Shown: positions 1 to 10,711, counted from the first letter of the stretch. The stretch: DNA of 64,000 nucleotides from Pseudomonas farsensis (GCF_014268805.2 NZ_JABWRF020000003.1:1-64000); one strand, 5' to 3'. Notes: generated by a model not told the origin, from the letters alone. Numbers and translations are program-made.

Positions 1-266
1 TCTATCGTTTCCCACAGGATTGGGTCCAACCAACAATGTTGCGGTTGGGCAGGGCCTGCGATGAGGCTAGGTCAGGGTTGTACAAAACCATAGAACCTCC
101 CACGGCCCGCGGAAGAATTCGCTATGGGCAAACCTGAAACCAAGTATTTCAGAAAGCCCGGTCCTAGGAATTTGCCTACGCCGGTCACAGCCGCTTCCGC
201 GTTGTTGTGCCTTGCCATCAAGGCTAACGTTGCCCGCTCGCCCACCGAGGTGACAGGAGAAGCACC
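1..266. repeat. Gap before first gene, with dispersed-repeat modules
   Basis: No gene is supported here. Bases 5-66 closely match 21346-21406, and bases 73-103 are the reverse complement of a module also seen near 21160, 31217 and 43105 (core TTCTATGGTTTTGTACAA). These are parts of the composite intergenic repeat described in the findings. The leader of the next gene begins after about base 200. Confidence 0.7.
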
Positions 267-521
267 ATGACCGATCAGGCCGCCAACGCACCCGCAGCAA
301 AAACCAGCCGCAACTTCTTCACCATCAACCACGACATGTCCGGCGAAGACGCACTGGTGCATGCCATCGAACTGATCCGCGGCATAGAAGACACCATCGA
401 TGAATACTGCTGCGCCATGGCCGGCGAGCCCGGCGTGGGCATGCTGGTCAACGCCGCGCACAATGCGCAGATGAGCCGGGCGCTGGCCGAGCATGCCCTT
501 AAACGCGCAGTGCCCGACTAG
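267..521 (+). CDS. Small DUF3077-type protein
   Basis: An 84-residue protein without signal peptide or membrane segment. It has a polar N-terminus, then a predicted helical region (residues 27-80) with the phrase GIEDTIDEYCCAMAGEP. This resembles the short DUF3077/DUF6124 proteins that occur in many copies in Pseudomonas; their function is unknown to me. The ATG follows a good AGGAGA ribosome site 6 nt upstream. It stands alone and converges on rimI. The family call is from memory of sequence style. Confidence 0.6.
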   Translation: MTDQAANAPAAKTSRNFFTINHDMSGEDALVHAIELIRGIEDTIDEYCCAMAGEPGVGMLVNAAHNAQMSRALAEHALKRAVPD

Positions 522-539
522 CTGGCAAAAAGCAGGCTG

Positions 540-995
540 TCAGTCTTCGAGCAGCGTGCAGGCCATGACCAGTGCATCTTCACGCCCGCCCGCCAGCGGG
601 TAGTAATCGCGGCGCCTGCCGATTTCGTTGAAGCCGTAGCGCTCGTACAACCGGTAGGCCGACTGATTGCTCGCACGCAGCTCCAGAAAGCACTCGCGGC
701 CATTGAGCTGATAGGCCCGCGCCATCAGATGCTCAAGCAGGCGCAGGCCCAGCCCGCGCCCCTGGTTCTCCGGCTTGACGGTGATATTGAGCAGGTGCGC
801 CTCGTCGATGATCACATTGATCACGCCATGGCCCACCTGTTGCTGGCCGTCGAACATCAACCACACTTCATAGGACTTCAGCGCATCGGTGAAGATGCCG
901 CGGGTCCAAGGGTGGCTGAATGCGGCATATTCGATTTTCAGCAGGGCATCGAGGTCCGCCTCGGTTGCCGGGCGGAAACTGATCGAGTCACTCAT
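540..995 (-). CDS. rimI: Ribosomal protein S18 alanine N-acetyltransferase RimI
   Basis: A 151-residue GNAT enzyme that would acetylate the N-terminal alanine of ribosomal protein S18 in the cytoplasm. The acetyl-CoA loop QGRGLG (about residues 80-85), the preceding strand LLNITV and the C-terminal YERYGF segment are the standard RimI pattern, and the length is normal for the family. Its ATG overlaps the stop of the upstream gene (ATGA, 992-995), so the two are translationally coupled. The pairing of rimI with holD is also seen in E. coli. Confidence 0.93.
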   Translation of the reverse strand: MSDSISFRPATEADLDALLKIEYAAFSHPWTRGIFTDALKSYEVWLMFDGQQQVGHGVINVIIDEAHLLNITVKPENQGRGLGLRLLEHLMARAYQLNGRECFLELRASNQSAYRLYERYGFNEIGRRRDYYPLAGGREDALVMACTLLED

Positions 996-1783
996 TCAAC
1001 GCTCTTCCAGCGCGCCATCAGCTGGCGCATGGCTTTCCAGACGTGCGCTTTACGCTGCGGCTCGTCCATCAACAGTTCAAGGCCCGGCAACGCCCATGCG
1101 TCACCGAGCAGGTCGACCTTGAGGGTCTGGTAGTACGCCTCGGCATCGGCCTCGCCGGCAAAGCGCACGGCAGGCAGGCCGATCAGCCACAGGCAGCTGC
1201 ACGGCGCTTCTTCGACACGGGCGGCAATAAACCCCTGCACGAAGTCGCGTGCAGCGTCCGGGCCTTGGTCCATGTTGCCGCGCACCAGCAGCGGCCAGCG
1301 CACCGGCTCGCCGATGATCTGCGGCGCGTCCGGCAGGCCGGCGGCGCGCAGCAGGTCCTTGAGCAACAGGTAGGACGGGTCGCGGCTCTGGAAGGGCTGG
1401 CCAGTGGCAAGCTCGACCAGCAGCAGGCAGCTACCGGCGCGCAGCAGTTGCAGCGAAAACCGCGGAGGCGGCACCGGCGCTGGGCGCGAGGGCGCTACCT
1501 CAGGCTCGGCTTCGACCGGCTTGGCGGCGACCTTCGGCGCGCTGCCTGGGCGCGGAATTTCGATTTTCGGCCGCTCGCTGCGCGCCTGGGGCGCTGCCGG
1601 GGCGGCGCTGGGCGTGGCACTAGGCGCCGCCGGGCGCACCTCGAAATCGGGCTCGTGCAGCGGTGCCACCGGCAACAGCAGTTCTGGGCGCGAGGGCGCG
1701 GCGAACGGCAGCTCGGCGCGCGGCAGCCAGTGCACCACTTGCATGGCGGACAGGTAAGCGCGGCGGCGGGACTCGATCAGCAA
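992..1783 (-). CDS. holD: Probable DNA polymerase III psi subunit (pseudomonad type)
   Basis: A 263-residue protein. Residues 1-25 form a conserved-looking basic/aromatic start (RRRAYLSAMQVVHWLP), residues 30-100 are a proline/alanine-rich linker, and residues 105-263 form a folded C-terminal domain. Psi joins chi to the clamp loader and helps contact SSB. Pseudomonad psi is known to be much longer than the E. coli protein (137 residues) and was found late because of weak similarity; its gene also lies beside rimI. The call rests on length, linker, position and the ATGA overlap with rimI, not on a clear motif, so the symbol is probable. Confidence 0.65.
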   Translation of the reverse strand: MLIESRRRAYLSAMQVVHWLPRAELPFAAPSRPELLLPVAPLHEPDFEVRPAAPSATPSAAPAAPQARSERPKIEIPRPGSAPKVAAKPVEAEPEVAPSRPAPVPPPRFSLQLLRAGSCLLLVELATGQPFQSRDPSYLLLKDLLRAAGLPDAPQIIGEPVRWPLLVRGNMDQGPDAARDFVQGFIAARVEEAPCSCLWLIGLPAVRFAGEADAEAYYQTLKVDLLGDAWALPGLELLMDEPQRKAHVWKAMRQLMARWKSVE

Positions 1784-1860
1784 GGGCGGATTTCCGGGCG
1801 GGTGAAGTCAGGCGCGCATTCTAACGTCATTGGCGGTGTGGCGCCGCATCAGATTGTCGG

Positions 1861-1905
1861 GCCTGTCGCGGTGGTTCGGCGTTCCGACCAGGCCCGCTCC
1901 CAGGG
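1861..1905. repeat. REP-like single unit
   Basis: This unit carries the core CGCGGTGGTTCGGCGTTCCG followed by AGGCCCGCTCCCA. The same core appears at 6970-7003, at 11943-12032 (paired, inverted) and at 31050-31090, always between genes. It lies in the divergent gap between holD and mksF. Confidence 0.65.
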
Positions 1906-2037
1906 CACATGGGCAGCCCAACCAGAAAAAACCCCACAAAGGCTCAGGCATTCCCTCATTGCAGACCAAGGGGTGAAATCCTCCCCCCCGGATGCAGTAC
2001 AATCGCCGCTTTTATTTGGCAACGAGTCGACCCGCCA

Positions 2038-3324
2038 ATGATCGAACCCAAGCGCGTCCTTCGCGCCCTAGCCGAACACTGGGCCTTGATCGAGCCGCTG
2101 TGCGAGCGCTTCGACCAAGGCACCCTGAGCCTGGTCGAACTGCGCCAGCAACTGGCCCGCCAGCAGGTGGAAAGCACCGCGCAGGACATCACCCAACTGC
2201 TCGACGTGTGGATCCGCCTGGACATCCTGGTCCCGGTAGCAAAAAGCCCGAACCGTTTCGAACTCAACGCGCAGATCCACGATTTTCTGGCCTACCTGCG
2301 CCGCGAGCACCGCCTGGGCCTGTGCCTTGAGATCGAAGCCTACCTGCGCCACCTCGAACGCCTGGCCGGGCATATCCAGGACGCCTTCGACAACCGCGAC
2401 AGCGACGACCTGGCGCGGCAACTGCGCCTGCTCGACATGCGCGTGCGTGACGTACTCAAAAAGCTCGACAACGACGAGCAGGCGCTGGTGGCCGTGGCCG
2501 AGCGGGCCAAGACCAGCAACCGGCAGATCCCCCTGCGCCAGCGCTACGCCGAAGTGCTGGCCACCTGGGACGAGTACGTCGAGCCGATGATCCAGCTGGT
2601 CAACGCCGACGGCGCCTTCGAGCAGGGCGTGCGCAAGGTAGAAACCGTGCTGCTGCGCCTGCTGGGCGAGCAGGCGCGGCTGGGGCACCTGGTCGATGAC
2701 GACATGTTGCTGCGTACCCACGCGCGTATTCTGGAAATGCAGACCAGCGCCCAGCTGACCCTGCGCCACGCCCGCGAACTGCTGCTGCCGCTGCGTGAAG
2801 AAGCGCGCCGGCACAACGCCGTGACCCGCGGTGCCGCGCTGGCGTTGTCGGTGATCCGCAAAAAAGGCATCGACGCCGTGCCCCAGGCGGCCATGCCGAT
2901 GTTCACCCGCCCGCAAAGCACCTTCCTCGGCAGCGCCAGCCAGGTCGAGGCCTACGTCTATGCCCTGGCGCGTTTCGAGCCCAAGCCTGCGCGCTTCCCC
3001 AAGGCGCACAAGACCCACAAGGGCCCGGTGCCGCGTGCACCGCGCACGGTCAAGGAAATGCTCGAACGCTGCGCCGATGCCCTGCCGCTGCCCGACCTGA
3101 TGGTCTGGCTGCTGGAGCAGGAACCCGAAGGCGCCACCGACGAGCTGCTGTACTGGTTCTCGCGCCTGTCGCGCGAAAAACGCTTCAGCCGCCAGCGCCT
3201 CGAACGGCAGGAATATGCCACCCGCGAACACCTGGTCAGCCTGCGCTCCTTCGCCCTGACATCCAGCCGCGAACCTACAGCCGCTGCCACCGAATCCACC
3301 GCGAGCCCAGCCAATGCATCTTGA
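2038..3324 (+). CDS. mksF: MksF, kleisin-like subunit of the Mks condensin
   Basis: A 428-residue cytoplasmic protein, the kleisin partner of the SMC-like ATPase MksB. It is rich in long amphipathic helices, with winged-helix-like ends expected for kleisins. I place the start at the ATG at 2038 (MIEPKRVLRAL) because the upstream in-frame extension crosses the intergenic region and TACAAT at 1998-2003 would serve as a -10 box. Its stop overlaps the start of mksE by 11 nt, and mksE overlaps mksB, giving the order mksF-mksE-mksB known from P. aeruginosa. Older databases often call it a hypothetical protein. Confidence 0.88.
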   Translation: MIEPKRVLRALAEHWALIEPLCERFDQGTLSLVELRQQLARQQVESTAQDITQLLDVWIRLDILVPVAKSPNRFELNAQIHDFLAYLRREHRLGLCLEIEAYLRHLERLAGHIQDAFDNRDSDDLARQLRLLDMRVRDVLKKLDNDEQALVAVAERAKTSNRQIPLRQRYAEVLATWDEYVEPMIQLVNADGAFEQGVRKVETVLLRLLGEQARLGHLVDDDMLLRTHARILEMQTSAQLTLRHARELLLPLREEARRHNAVTRGAALALSVIRKKGIDAVPQAAMPMFTRPQSTFLGSASQVEAYVYALARFEPKPARFPKAHKTHKGPVPRAPRTVKEMLERCADALPLPDLMVWLLEQEPEGATDELLYWFSRLSREKRFSRQRLERQEYATREHLVSLRSFALTSSREPTAAATESTASPANAS

Positions 3325-4018
3325 TCTTTCCGAACTGTCCCAGCTCGCGCCGATCTTCCGCGAACTGTTCAAGGGCTTCCACGTCAGCCGCCGCGACCCT
3401 GAAATGTACGCGCAGCTGTCGAACTTCCAGGACCAGTACCGCACGCTGTTCAAGGCCCTCGGTTTCGAGCTGGTCTGCGACACCCGTGGTTTCTACTATT
3501 TCGTCCCCGATCAGGCCGCCGCGCAGGTCAACAAGACCGCCCAGCGCCTGTCGCTGTTCACCTTCATCCTGGTCGAGCACCTGGCTGACCAGGGCCGCGA
3601 CCCGATGGCGGTGCTCGACGGCGGCAGCATTGGCCGCGACGAGCTGCCTTCGCTGCTGGACAAATACCGCGACCTGTTCCTGCAGGCCGAAGTGCAGGCC
3701 GTCGACGAGCTCGAGGAAAAGATCCTGCGCCGCATGACCCAGCTGGGCTTCGCCGCCGAAGAAGGCGGCATCTACCGCTTCCTGCCGCCGATGCACCGCT
3801 TCCTCGACGTGTGCCTGTCGGTGCAGCAGGACCGCGACCTGGCCGCCACCCTGCACAGCGACCTGCCGCTGCCGGTGCCTGTGCTGGTCGAAGAAGAATC
3901 GCCCGAGCAACTCAACCGTACCGACGACCCGCTCGACCTCACCCCGTTCGAGGGTGAAGAAAGCGAAGAGGACGCGCTGGCCCGCGCCATCCGCGAAGAA
4001 CAGGAGATTGACGCATGA
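3314..4018 (+). CDS. mksE: MksE, accessory winged-helix subunit of the Mks condensin
   Basis: A 234-residue protein of the MukE-like kite class, which bridges kleisin and SMC heads. The acidic C-terminus (residues 205-234, rich in E and D) and the tyrosine/phenylalanine-rich core fit the family. It begins inside the end of mksF and its TGA overlaps the mksB ATG (ATGA at 4015-4018), so the three subunits are probably translated in fixed ratio. Function comes from family knowledge and operon position. Confidence 0.88.
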   Translation: MHLDLSELSQLAPIFRELFKGFHVSRRDPEMYAQLSNFQDQYRTLFKALGFELVCDTRGFYYFVPDQAAAQVNKTAQRLSLFTFILVEHLADQGRDPMAVLDGGSIGRDELPSLLDKYRDLFLQAEVQAVDELEEKILRRMTQLGFAAEEGGIYRFLPPMHRFLDVCLSVQQDRDLAATLHSDLPLPVPVLVEEESPEQLNRTDDPLDLTPFEGEESEEDALARAIREEQEIDA

Positions 4019-6846
4019 GCCAGGAACGCTACGGCATCCGCCGCTTCGCACTGCTCAACACCGCAGGCTACAGCCTTGGCCTGTTCCCGCTGGAGCACCC
4101 GCTGTCGGTCTACGGCGCCAACAACCTGGGTAAATCGGCGTCGATCAACGCGCTGCAGTTCCCGATTCTGGCGCGCATGTCGGACATGAGCTTCGGCAAG
4201 TACAGCCTTGAGCAGTCGCGCCGCTTCTATTTCGCCACCGACACCAGCTACATCCTCTGCGAACTCAACCTGCCCCACGGCCCGCACGTGATCGGCGTGG
4301 TCGGGCGTGGCCCCGGTGGCGGTTTCGGCCACCAGTTCTTTGCCTACCAGGGCGAGCTGGACCTGGCCCACTACCAGAAAGACGACACCTGCCTGCGCCA
4401 GAAGGAGCTGTTCACCAACCTTGAGCGCAACGGGCTGAAAGCCTACGAACTCAAGCCCGACGAACTGCGCCGGCTGCTGGTCGGCGGGCACACTTCGGTG
4501 CCGCTCGACCTGACCCTGATCCCGCTGCGTTCGACCAGCGAGCAGAGCCTGAAGACCTTCCGCGCGCTGTTCATCAACCTGCTGCACATGCGTGAAATCA
4601 CCGCCGCCAAGCTCAAGCAGCTGTTCCTCGATGCCTTCGAGCACAGCCTGCGTTCGGGCAGCGTCGACTATATCGCCGCCTGCGAGGAAGCCTTCCGCGA
4701 CGTGCGCCGCATGGAGCAGGACTACAACGCCCTGGTCGCCGCCGGCCCGCTGGTCGAGGCCCTGGCCGGTGGCGTGGCGCAGCGCGAGATCCTGCGCGGC
4801 AAGCTGCACCGCATCTCGCCGGTGCTCGACAACCTGCTGGGCACCTGGCAGGAATACGGCATGGCGCGCAAGGAAGAGCTGGTGATCCAGGCCGAGCACT
4901 ACCGCGCCGAACAAGACCGCCTGCAGAACGACCAGCGCGGCGGCACCCAGGAGCTGATGCGCCTGGAGCGCGAGATCACGGGCGTGCAGCGTTGGCTGGG
5001 CGAACTGGCCGTGCTCAAGCACCGCTTCGCACTGGTTGAGAACGCCAAGGTACTGGAGCAGCAACTGCTGGCCGCCAAGGACGCCCACGACGAACTGGCC
5101 GGCGCCTTGGCGCAATCGCGCCAATTCTCCGCCGAAGACCTCGACGAGCGGGTGCGCGACCTCGAAAAACGCCTGAAGGCGGTCAAGCAGCAACTCGACC
5201 ACGCCGACAACAACAGCTACGCCCGCCTGCGCGAAGAGTTCTCGCAGCAGGACGTCGACCGCCTGATGCGCCTGTTCAACGGCGCGCTGTTCAGCCTGCC
5301 GCTGGGCGAGCGTGGCATCGAGCTGGACGAGAGCGACCTGTGGGTGAAAACCCTCGAAGGCGTGCTGGACCGCTTCAAGGGCGAGCGCTTCGAAGTGCCG
5401 GGGCTGTCCATCGACATCTCGCACATCGACCCGCCGGCGCTTCAGGCCCTGGCCGACCGCGCAGCCCTGCGCGACCAGAAAGAACGCCTGGAAAAAGAGC
5501 TCAAGCAGCTCAAGACCCAACAGTCGGTCGCCCTCGACCGCACCGCCAGCAAGGCGCAGACCGAAGCCCTGTACCAGCAGGTGCTGGATGCGCAGAAAGC
5601 GCTGGAAGACTACCGCCGCAGCGAAACGCTGAGCGCCGAAGAGCCGGAAAAACTCGAACAGCTGGCCCAGCTCGAAGCCGCCCAGGACGAGCTCAAGCGC
5701 TCAAGCGATGCGTTCACCGAGCGGGTCCAGCAACTGTCGGCCAAGCTGCAACTGGTCGGCCGCCAGATCGCCGACCTCGAAGCCAAGCAGCGCACCCTCG
5801 ACGACGCCCTGCGCCGTCGCCAACTGCTGCCGGCAGACCTGCCGTTCGGTACGCCGTTCATGGAGGCGATCGACGATTCCATGGACAACCTGCTGCCCCT
5901 GCTCAACGACTACCAGGACAGCTGGCAGGCGCTGCAGCGCGTGGATAACCAGATCGAGGCGCTGTACGCCCAGGTGCGCCTGAAGGGCGTGGCCAAGTTC
6001 GACAGCGAAGACGACATGGAGCGGCGCCTGTCGCTGCTGATCAACGCCTACTCGCACCGTACCGAAGAAGCGCTGACCCTGGCCAAGGCGCGCCGTGCGG
6101 CGGTGACCGACATTGCCCGGACCTTGCGCAACATCCGCAGCGACTACGACAGCCTTGAACACCAGCTGGCGCTGTTCAACCGCGAGATCAACAAGCGCCA
6201 GGTCTCGAACCTGGAGAGCTTCCGCGTGGTGCTGGCACCGAACAAGGAAGCGCTCAAGCACATCGACCAGATCATCCACAGCGCCGGCCAGTACGAAGAA
6301 GGCGAGACGCTGTCGGTGTTCGACCTGACGCAAAGCGCCGACCAGGACAACAAGAACGAAGAAGCCAAGGAATACCTGGCGCGGCTGGTGGCGGCCAACC
6401 ACAACCAGTTGGGTTTGAAGGATTTGTTCGAACTGGCATTCGAGATCACCAAGATCAACAGCCAGCCGGTGATCCATGCCGACATCGACGGCGCCGCGTC
6501 CAACGGCACCACCATGACCATCAAGGCGCTGACCAACATGTACCTGTTGCTGCACCTGATGGACCGCGACCTGGCCGGGCGCATTCGCCTGCCGTTCTAC
6601 CTGGACGAGGCGGCGGACATCGACGAACGCAACCAGGCGGCATTGCTTGAAACCAGCCAGCAATTGGGCTTCGTGCCGATTCTGGCGAGCGTCAAGCCGC
6701 AGGTGTCGGCGCGTGTGGCGATTGACCTTGAAGGTGGCAGCGGGCCGAATGGCATCTACATCGACGAGGCGGACTGGAAGTACATCAGCCGGCTGGATGA
6801 AGTGAAGGCGATTGTGCGTGAGGATCAGGCCGAAGAACTGGTCTGA
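4015..6846 (+). CDS. mksB: MksB, SMC-like ATPase of the Mks condensin
   Basis: A 943-residue SMC-type ATPase that compacts and helps segregate DNA. Walker A GANNLGKS is at residues 34-41. Two long coiled-coil arms (about 280-440 and 480-760) flank a hinge, and Walker B LPFYLDEAAD carries D864 and E865. At 943 residues it is shorter than SMC or MukB, as expected for Mks. No fourth gene (mksG, the Toprim nuclease of the Wadjet defence type) follows; the next gene is on the opposite strand. This points to the housekeeping three-gene Mks type. Confidence 0.93.
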   Translation: MSQERYGIRRFALLNTAGYSLGLFPLEHPLSVYGANNLGKSASINALQFPILARMSDMSFGKYSLEQSRRFYFATDTSYILCELNLPHGPHVIGVVGRGPGGGFGHQFFAYQGELDLAHYQKDDTCLRQKELFTNLERNGLKAYELKPDELRRLLVGGHTSVPLDLTLIPLRSTSEQSLKTFRALFINLLHMREITAAKLKQLFLDAFEHSLRSGSVDYIAACEEAFRDVRRMEQDYNALVAAGPLVEALAGGVAQREILRGKLHRISPVLDNLLGTWQEYGMARKEELVIQAEHYRAEQDRLQNDQRGGTQELMRLEREITGVQRWLGELAVLKHRFALVENAKVLEQQLLAAKDAHDELAGALAQSRQFSAEDLDERVRDLEKRLKAVKQQLDHADNNSYARLREEFSQQDVDRLMRLFNGALFSLPLGERGIELDESDLWVKTLEGVLDRFKGERFEVPGLSIDISHIDPPALQALADRAALRDQKERLEKELKQLKTQQSVALDRTASKAQTEALYQQVLDAQKALEDYRRSETLSAEEPEKLEQLAQLEAAQDELKRSSDAFTERVQQLSAKLQLVGRQIADLEAKQRTLDDALRRRQLLPADLPFGTPFMEAIDDSMDNLLPLLNDYQDSWQALQRVDNQIEALYAQVRLKGVAKFDSEDDMERRLSLLINAYSHRTEEALTLAKARRAAVTDIARTLRNIRSDYDSLEHQLALFNREINKRQVSNLESFRVVLAPNKEALKHIDQIIHSAGQYEEGETLSVFDLTQSADQDNKNEEAKEYLARLVAANHNQLGLKDLFELAFEITKINSQPVIHADIDGAASNGTTMTIKALTNMYLLLHLMDRDLAGRIRLPFYLDEAADIDERNQAALLETSQQLGFVPILASVKPQVSARVAIDLEGGSGPNGIYIDEADWKYISRLDEVKAIVREDQAEELV

Positions 6847-6867
6847 GGTAGCAGCAGGGCCGCTTTG

Positions 6868-7003
6868 CGGCCCATCGCGGCACAAGGCCGCTCCTACAAG
6901 GGTTGCGCGCAACGCAAAACATCGCGGGGCAAGCCCGCTCCCACGCCTCTGATTACCGGGGCGTGGGAGCGGGCTTGCTCGGAATGCCGAACCACCGCGA
7001 TCA
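6868..7003. repeat. REP-like inverted repeat cluster after mksB
   Basis: This contains a short hairpin (GGGCCGCTTTGCGGCCC, 6858-6876 region), one unit of the CACAAGGCCGCTCCTAC family, and an inverted pair CAAGCCCGCTCCCACGCC (6930-6947) / GGCGTGGGAGCGGGCTTG (6960-6977). It separates the convergent ends of mksB and creA and could stop transcription in both directions, but there is no U tract. Confidence 0.75.
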
Positions 7004-7017
7004 TTTCGGCTGGGGTA

Positions 7018-7473
7018 TTACTGCGCCCAAGGCACGATCGGAATCGCCGTCACCGCGTTCTGCGGGCTGCCTTCGATCAGGCGGTCGCTGTATACCAGGT
7101 ACACCAGCGTATTGCGCTTCTTGTCGAGAAAACGCACCACTTGCATGGTCTTGAACACCAGCGAAGTGCGCTCCTTGAACACCTCCTCGCCATCCTTCAA
7201 GTCACCCTTGAAGTTGATCGGCCCCACCTGGCGGCAGGCAATCGACGCTTCGGCACGGTCTTCGGCCAACCCCAGCCCACCCTTGAGCCCACCGGTCTTG
7301 GCCCGCGACAGGTAGCAAGTCACGCCATCGACCTTGGGGTCATCGAACGCCTCGACCACGATGCGGTCGTTAGGCCCGACAAACTTGAACACAGTGGACA
7401 CTTGGCCGATTTCCTCGGCACCCGCCAGCATCGGCAGCGCCAGGGCGGCGACGGCGATCAGTTTTTTCAGCAC
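7018..7473 (-). CDS. creA: CreA family periplasmic protein
   Basis: A 151-residue exported protein of unknown biochemical role, with signal peptide [21 protein letters not shown] and a mature domain containing two cysteines (TCYLSRA and IACRQVG) likely to form a disulfide. An in-frame GTG exists at 7488, but AAGGAG lies 6 nt before the GTG at 7473, which gives a clean signal peptide; I use 7473. The proB stop lies 12 nt upstream, so it is probably co-transcribed with proB. Confidence 0.88.
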   Translation of the reverse strand: MLKKLIAVAALALPMLAGAEEIGQVSTVFKFVGPNDRIVVEAFDDPKVDGVTCYLSRAKTGGLKGGLGLAEDRAEASIACRQVGPINFKGDLKDGEEVFKERTSLVFKTMQVVRFLDKKRNTLVYLVYSDRLIEGSPQNAVTAIPIVPWAQ

Positions 7474-7484
7474 GCTCAACTCCT

Positions 7485-8603
7485 TCACACCAGTACCAGG
7501 TTGTCGCGGTGCACCAGCTCAGGTTCCGCGCTGTAGCCAAGCAGGCTTTCGATGGCATCGGACGGCTGGCCAATGATCTTCTGTGCTTCCAGCGCGCTGT
7601 AGTTGGCCAAGCCACGGGCGACTTCAAGGCCGTCCGGGCCGACACACACCACCATCTCGCCACGGCGGAAACTGCCCTGCACGGTCTTTACGCCGACCGG
7701 CAGCAAGCTCTTGTTGGCCTGGCGCAGGGCCTGCACGGCACCGGCGTCGAGCACCAGCGTGCCACGGGTTTGCAGATGGCCGGCCAGCCATTGTTTACGG
7801 GCGGCGAGCATGCCGCGCTCAGGCGACAGCAACGTGCCCAGGCGCTCGCCGGCCTTGAGGCGGTCGAGCACGCGCTCGATGCGCCCGCCAATAATGATGG
7901 TATGGGCACCGGAACGCGCAGCCAGGCGCGCCGCACGCAGCTTGGTCTGCATGCCGCCACGGCCCAGCGCACCGCCAGTGCTGCCGGCAACGCCGTCCAG
8001 CGCCGGGTCGTCGGCACGGGCTTCATAGATAAGCTGGGCTTCGGGGTTGTTGCGCGGATCGGCGTCGAACATGCCGTCGCGGTCGGTGAGAATCACCAGC
8101 AGGTCAGCTTCGACCAGGTTGGCCACCAGCGCCGCCAGGGTGTCGTTGTCACCAAAGCGGATCTCGTCGGTGACCACGGTGTCGTTCTCGTTGATCACCG
8201 GCACCACGCCCAAGTCGACCAGCGTGCGCAGGGTGCTGCGCGCGTTGAGGTAGCGCTTGCGGTCAGAAAGGTCGTCGTGGGTCAGCAGGATTTGCGCGGT
8301 GTGCTTGCCGTGCTCGCCGAAGCTCGACTCCCACGCCTGCACCAGGCGCATCTGGCCCAGGGCGGCGGCAGCCTGCAGCTCGTTCATCGCGCTCGGTCGG
8401 GTGGTCCAGCCCAGCTGGCTCATGCCAGCGGCCACGGCCCCGGAGGACACCAGCACCAGTTCGACGCCTGCTTCACGCAGGGCCACCATCTGCTCGACCC
8501 ACACCGCCATCGCGCCACGGTCGAGGCCCTTGCCATCAGCCGTCAGCAGCGCGCTGCCGATCTTCACGACCCAGCGCTTGGCGCCCGTCACCTTGCTTCG
8601 CAT
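7485..8603 (-). CDS. proB: Glutamate 5-kinase
   Basis: A 372-residue enzyme that phosphorylates glutamate in the first step of proline synthesis. Residues 1-255 are the amino-acid kinase fold, with [10 protein letters not shown] at the nucleotide site, VSSGAVAAG, and NENDTV in the substrate region. Residues about 275-372 are a C-terminal PUA domain. The start [11 protein letters not shown] at 8603 matches family length; the longer reading frame upstream crosses the obg terminator. It is followed closely by creA. Confidence 0.95.
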   Translation of the reverse strand: MRSKVTGAKRWVVKIGSALLTADGKGLDRGAMAVWVEQMVALREAGVELVLVSSGAVAAGMSQLGWTTRPSAMNELQAAAALGQMRLVQAWESSFGEHGKHTAQILLTHDDLSDRKRYLNARSTLRTLVDLGVVPVINENDTVVTDEIRFGDNDTLAALVANLVEADLLVILTDRDGMFDADPRNNPEAQLIYEARADDPALDGVAGSTGGALGRGGMQTKLRAARLAARSGAHTIIIGGRIERVLDRLKAGERLGTLLSPERGMLAARKQWLAGHLQTRGTLVLDAGAVQALRQANKSLLPVGVKTVQGSFRRGEMVVCVGPDGLEVARGLANYSALEAQKIIGQPSDAIESLLGYSAEPELVHRDNLVLV

Positions 8604-8645
8604 CTTGTCTTCCAACCTGTGTCGAATCTGTAGATACCGTAGATA

Positions 8646-8672
8646 CAAAAACGCCGCTCCTGGGAGCGGCGA
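8646..8672 (-). terminator. Intrinsic terminator of obg
   Basis: On the minus strand a 7-9 bp GC stem (CGCCGCTCC / GGAGCGGCG, sharing central bases) is followed directly by TTTTTG. It lies between the obg stop and the proB start, so proB probably has its own promoter or depends on read-through. Confidence 0.85.
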
Positions 8673-8690
8673 TTAGTGTACTGCAACCGA

Positions 8691-9914
<1,224 letters not shown>

Positions 9915-10056
9915 TCAAAACCGCCTCTCGCCAAATGACGAGTTGAAAACCAGAAAACATGAGGCTCTTGCAAAAATGAGCGCGGCGGCCCCGTACCATC
10001 AGAAACCAACGCCGGCAGCCCAGACAAACAGCTTTGCAAGAGGCTCACCACAAACG

Positions 10057-10085
10057 AAAAAGCCCCGTCGCGTGACGGGGCTTCT
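10057..10085 (-). terminator. Intrinsic terminator after rpmA
   Basis: On the minus strand AGCCCCGTC / GACGGGGCT form a 9-bp stem with a 4-nt loop, followed by TTTTTCG. It ends the rplU-rpmA transcript before obg. Confidence 0.88.
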
Positions 10086-10100
10086 GGAGCGGCGTCGCGA

Positions 10101-10358
10101 TTAAGCGGCGACGATGCTCACGTAACGGCGCATGAACTCGCCTTTCTTCTCGAACTTGATCACGCCTTCGATCTTGGCGAACAGGGTGTGATCCTTGCCC
10201 ATGCCAACGCCGTAGCCTGCGTGGAATTCGGTGCCGCGCTGACGGACGATGATGTTGCCTGGTTTGACAACCTGGCTGCCATACATCTTCACGCCAAGGC
10301 GTTTCGATTCTGAGTCGCGACCGTTACGGGTACTACCACCAGCCTTCTTGTGAGCCAT
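10101..10358 (-). CDS. rpmA: 50S ribosomal protein L27
   Basis: An 85-residue ribosomal protein whose N-terminal tail ([16 protein letters not shown]) reaches the peptidyl-transferase centre. Sequence and length are typical; the tail begins directly with AHKK, so no N-terminal cleavage peptide of the Firmicutes type is present. It lies 38 nt after rplU in the same transcript and is closed by a terminator at 10057-10085. Confidence 0.98.
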   Translation of the reverse strand: MAHKKAGGSTRNGRDSESKRLGVKMYGSQVVKPGNIIVRQRGTEFHAGYGVGMGKDHTLFAKIEGVIKFEKKGEFMRRYVSIVAA

Positions 10359-10396
10359 GGTTCAATTCTCCAAATAAATTCAGGGGACCTGGGGGA

Positions 10397-10711
10397 TTAA
10401 CCCTGGATACCGGTGATTTTGATCTCGGTGAACCACTGGCGGTGGCCCATACGCTTCATGTGGTGCTTACGACGACGGAACTTGATGATGCGGACTTTGT
10501 CGTGACGGCCTTGCGAAACGACTTCAGCAACGACTTTAGCGCCGGCGACGACGGGTGCGCCGATGGTGACTTCTTCACCGTTGGCAACCAGCAGAACGCG
10601 ATCGAAGGTTACGGATTCGCCAGTGGCGACTTCCAGTTTTTCGATCTTGAGGAATTCACCTTCAGCGACTTTGTACTGCTTGCCGCCGGTAACAATTACT
10701 GCGTAAGACAT
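10397..10711 (-). CDS. rplU: 50S ribosomal protein L21
   Basis: A 104-residue ribosomal protein. [15 protein letters not shown] at the N-terminus and [16 protein letters not shown] near the C-terminus are standard L21 landmarks. The reading frame extends upstream, but the ATG at 10711 behind GGAGAAATACC gives the family length. The promoter at 10842-10870 leaves a leader of about 120 nt. First gene of the rplU-rpmA transcript. Confidence 0.98.
   Translation of the reverse strand: MSYAVIVTGGKQYKVAEGEFLKIEKLEVATGESVTFDRVLLVANGEEVTIGAPVVAGAKVVAEVVSQGRHDKVRIIKFRRRKHHMKRMGHRQWFTEIKITGIQG

Noticed and set aside
1043..2041. 332-codon plus-strand frame over holD
   Set aside because: Runs antisense through rimI/holD with arginine/glutamine-rich composition typical of shadow frames in GC-rich DNA.
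2038..6846. Wadjet anti-plasmid defence system
   Set aside because: No JetD/MksG gene next to mksB.
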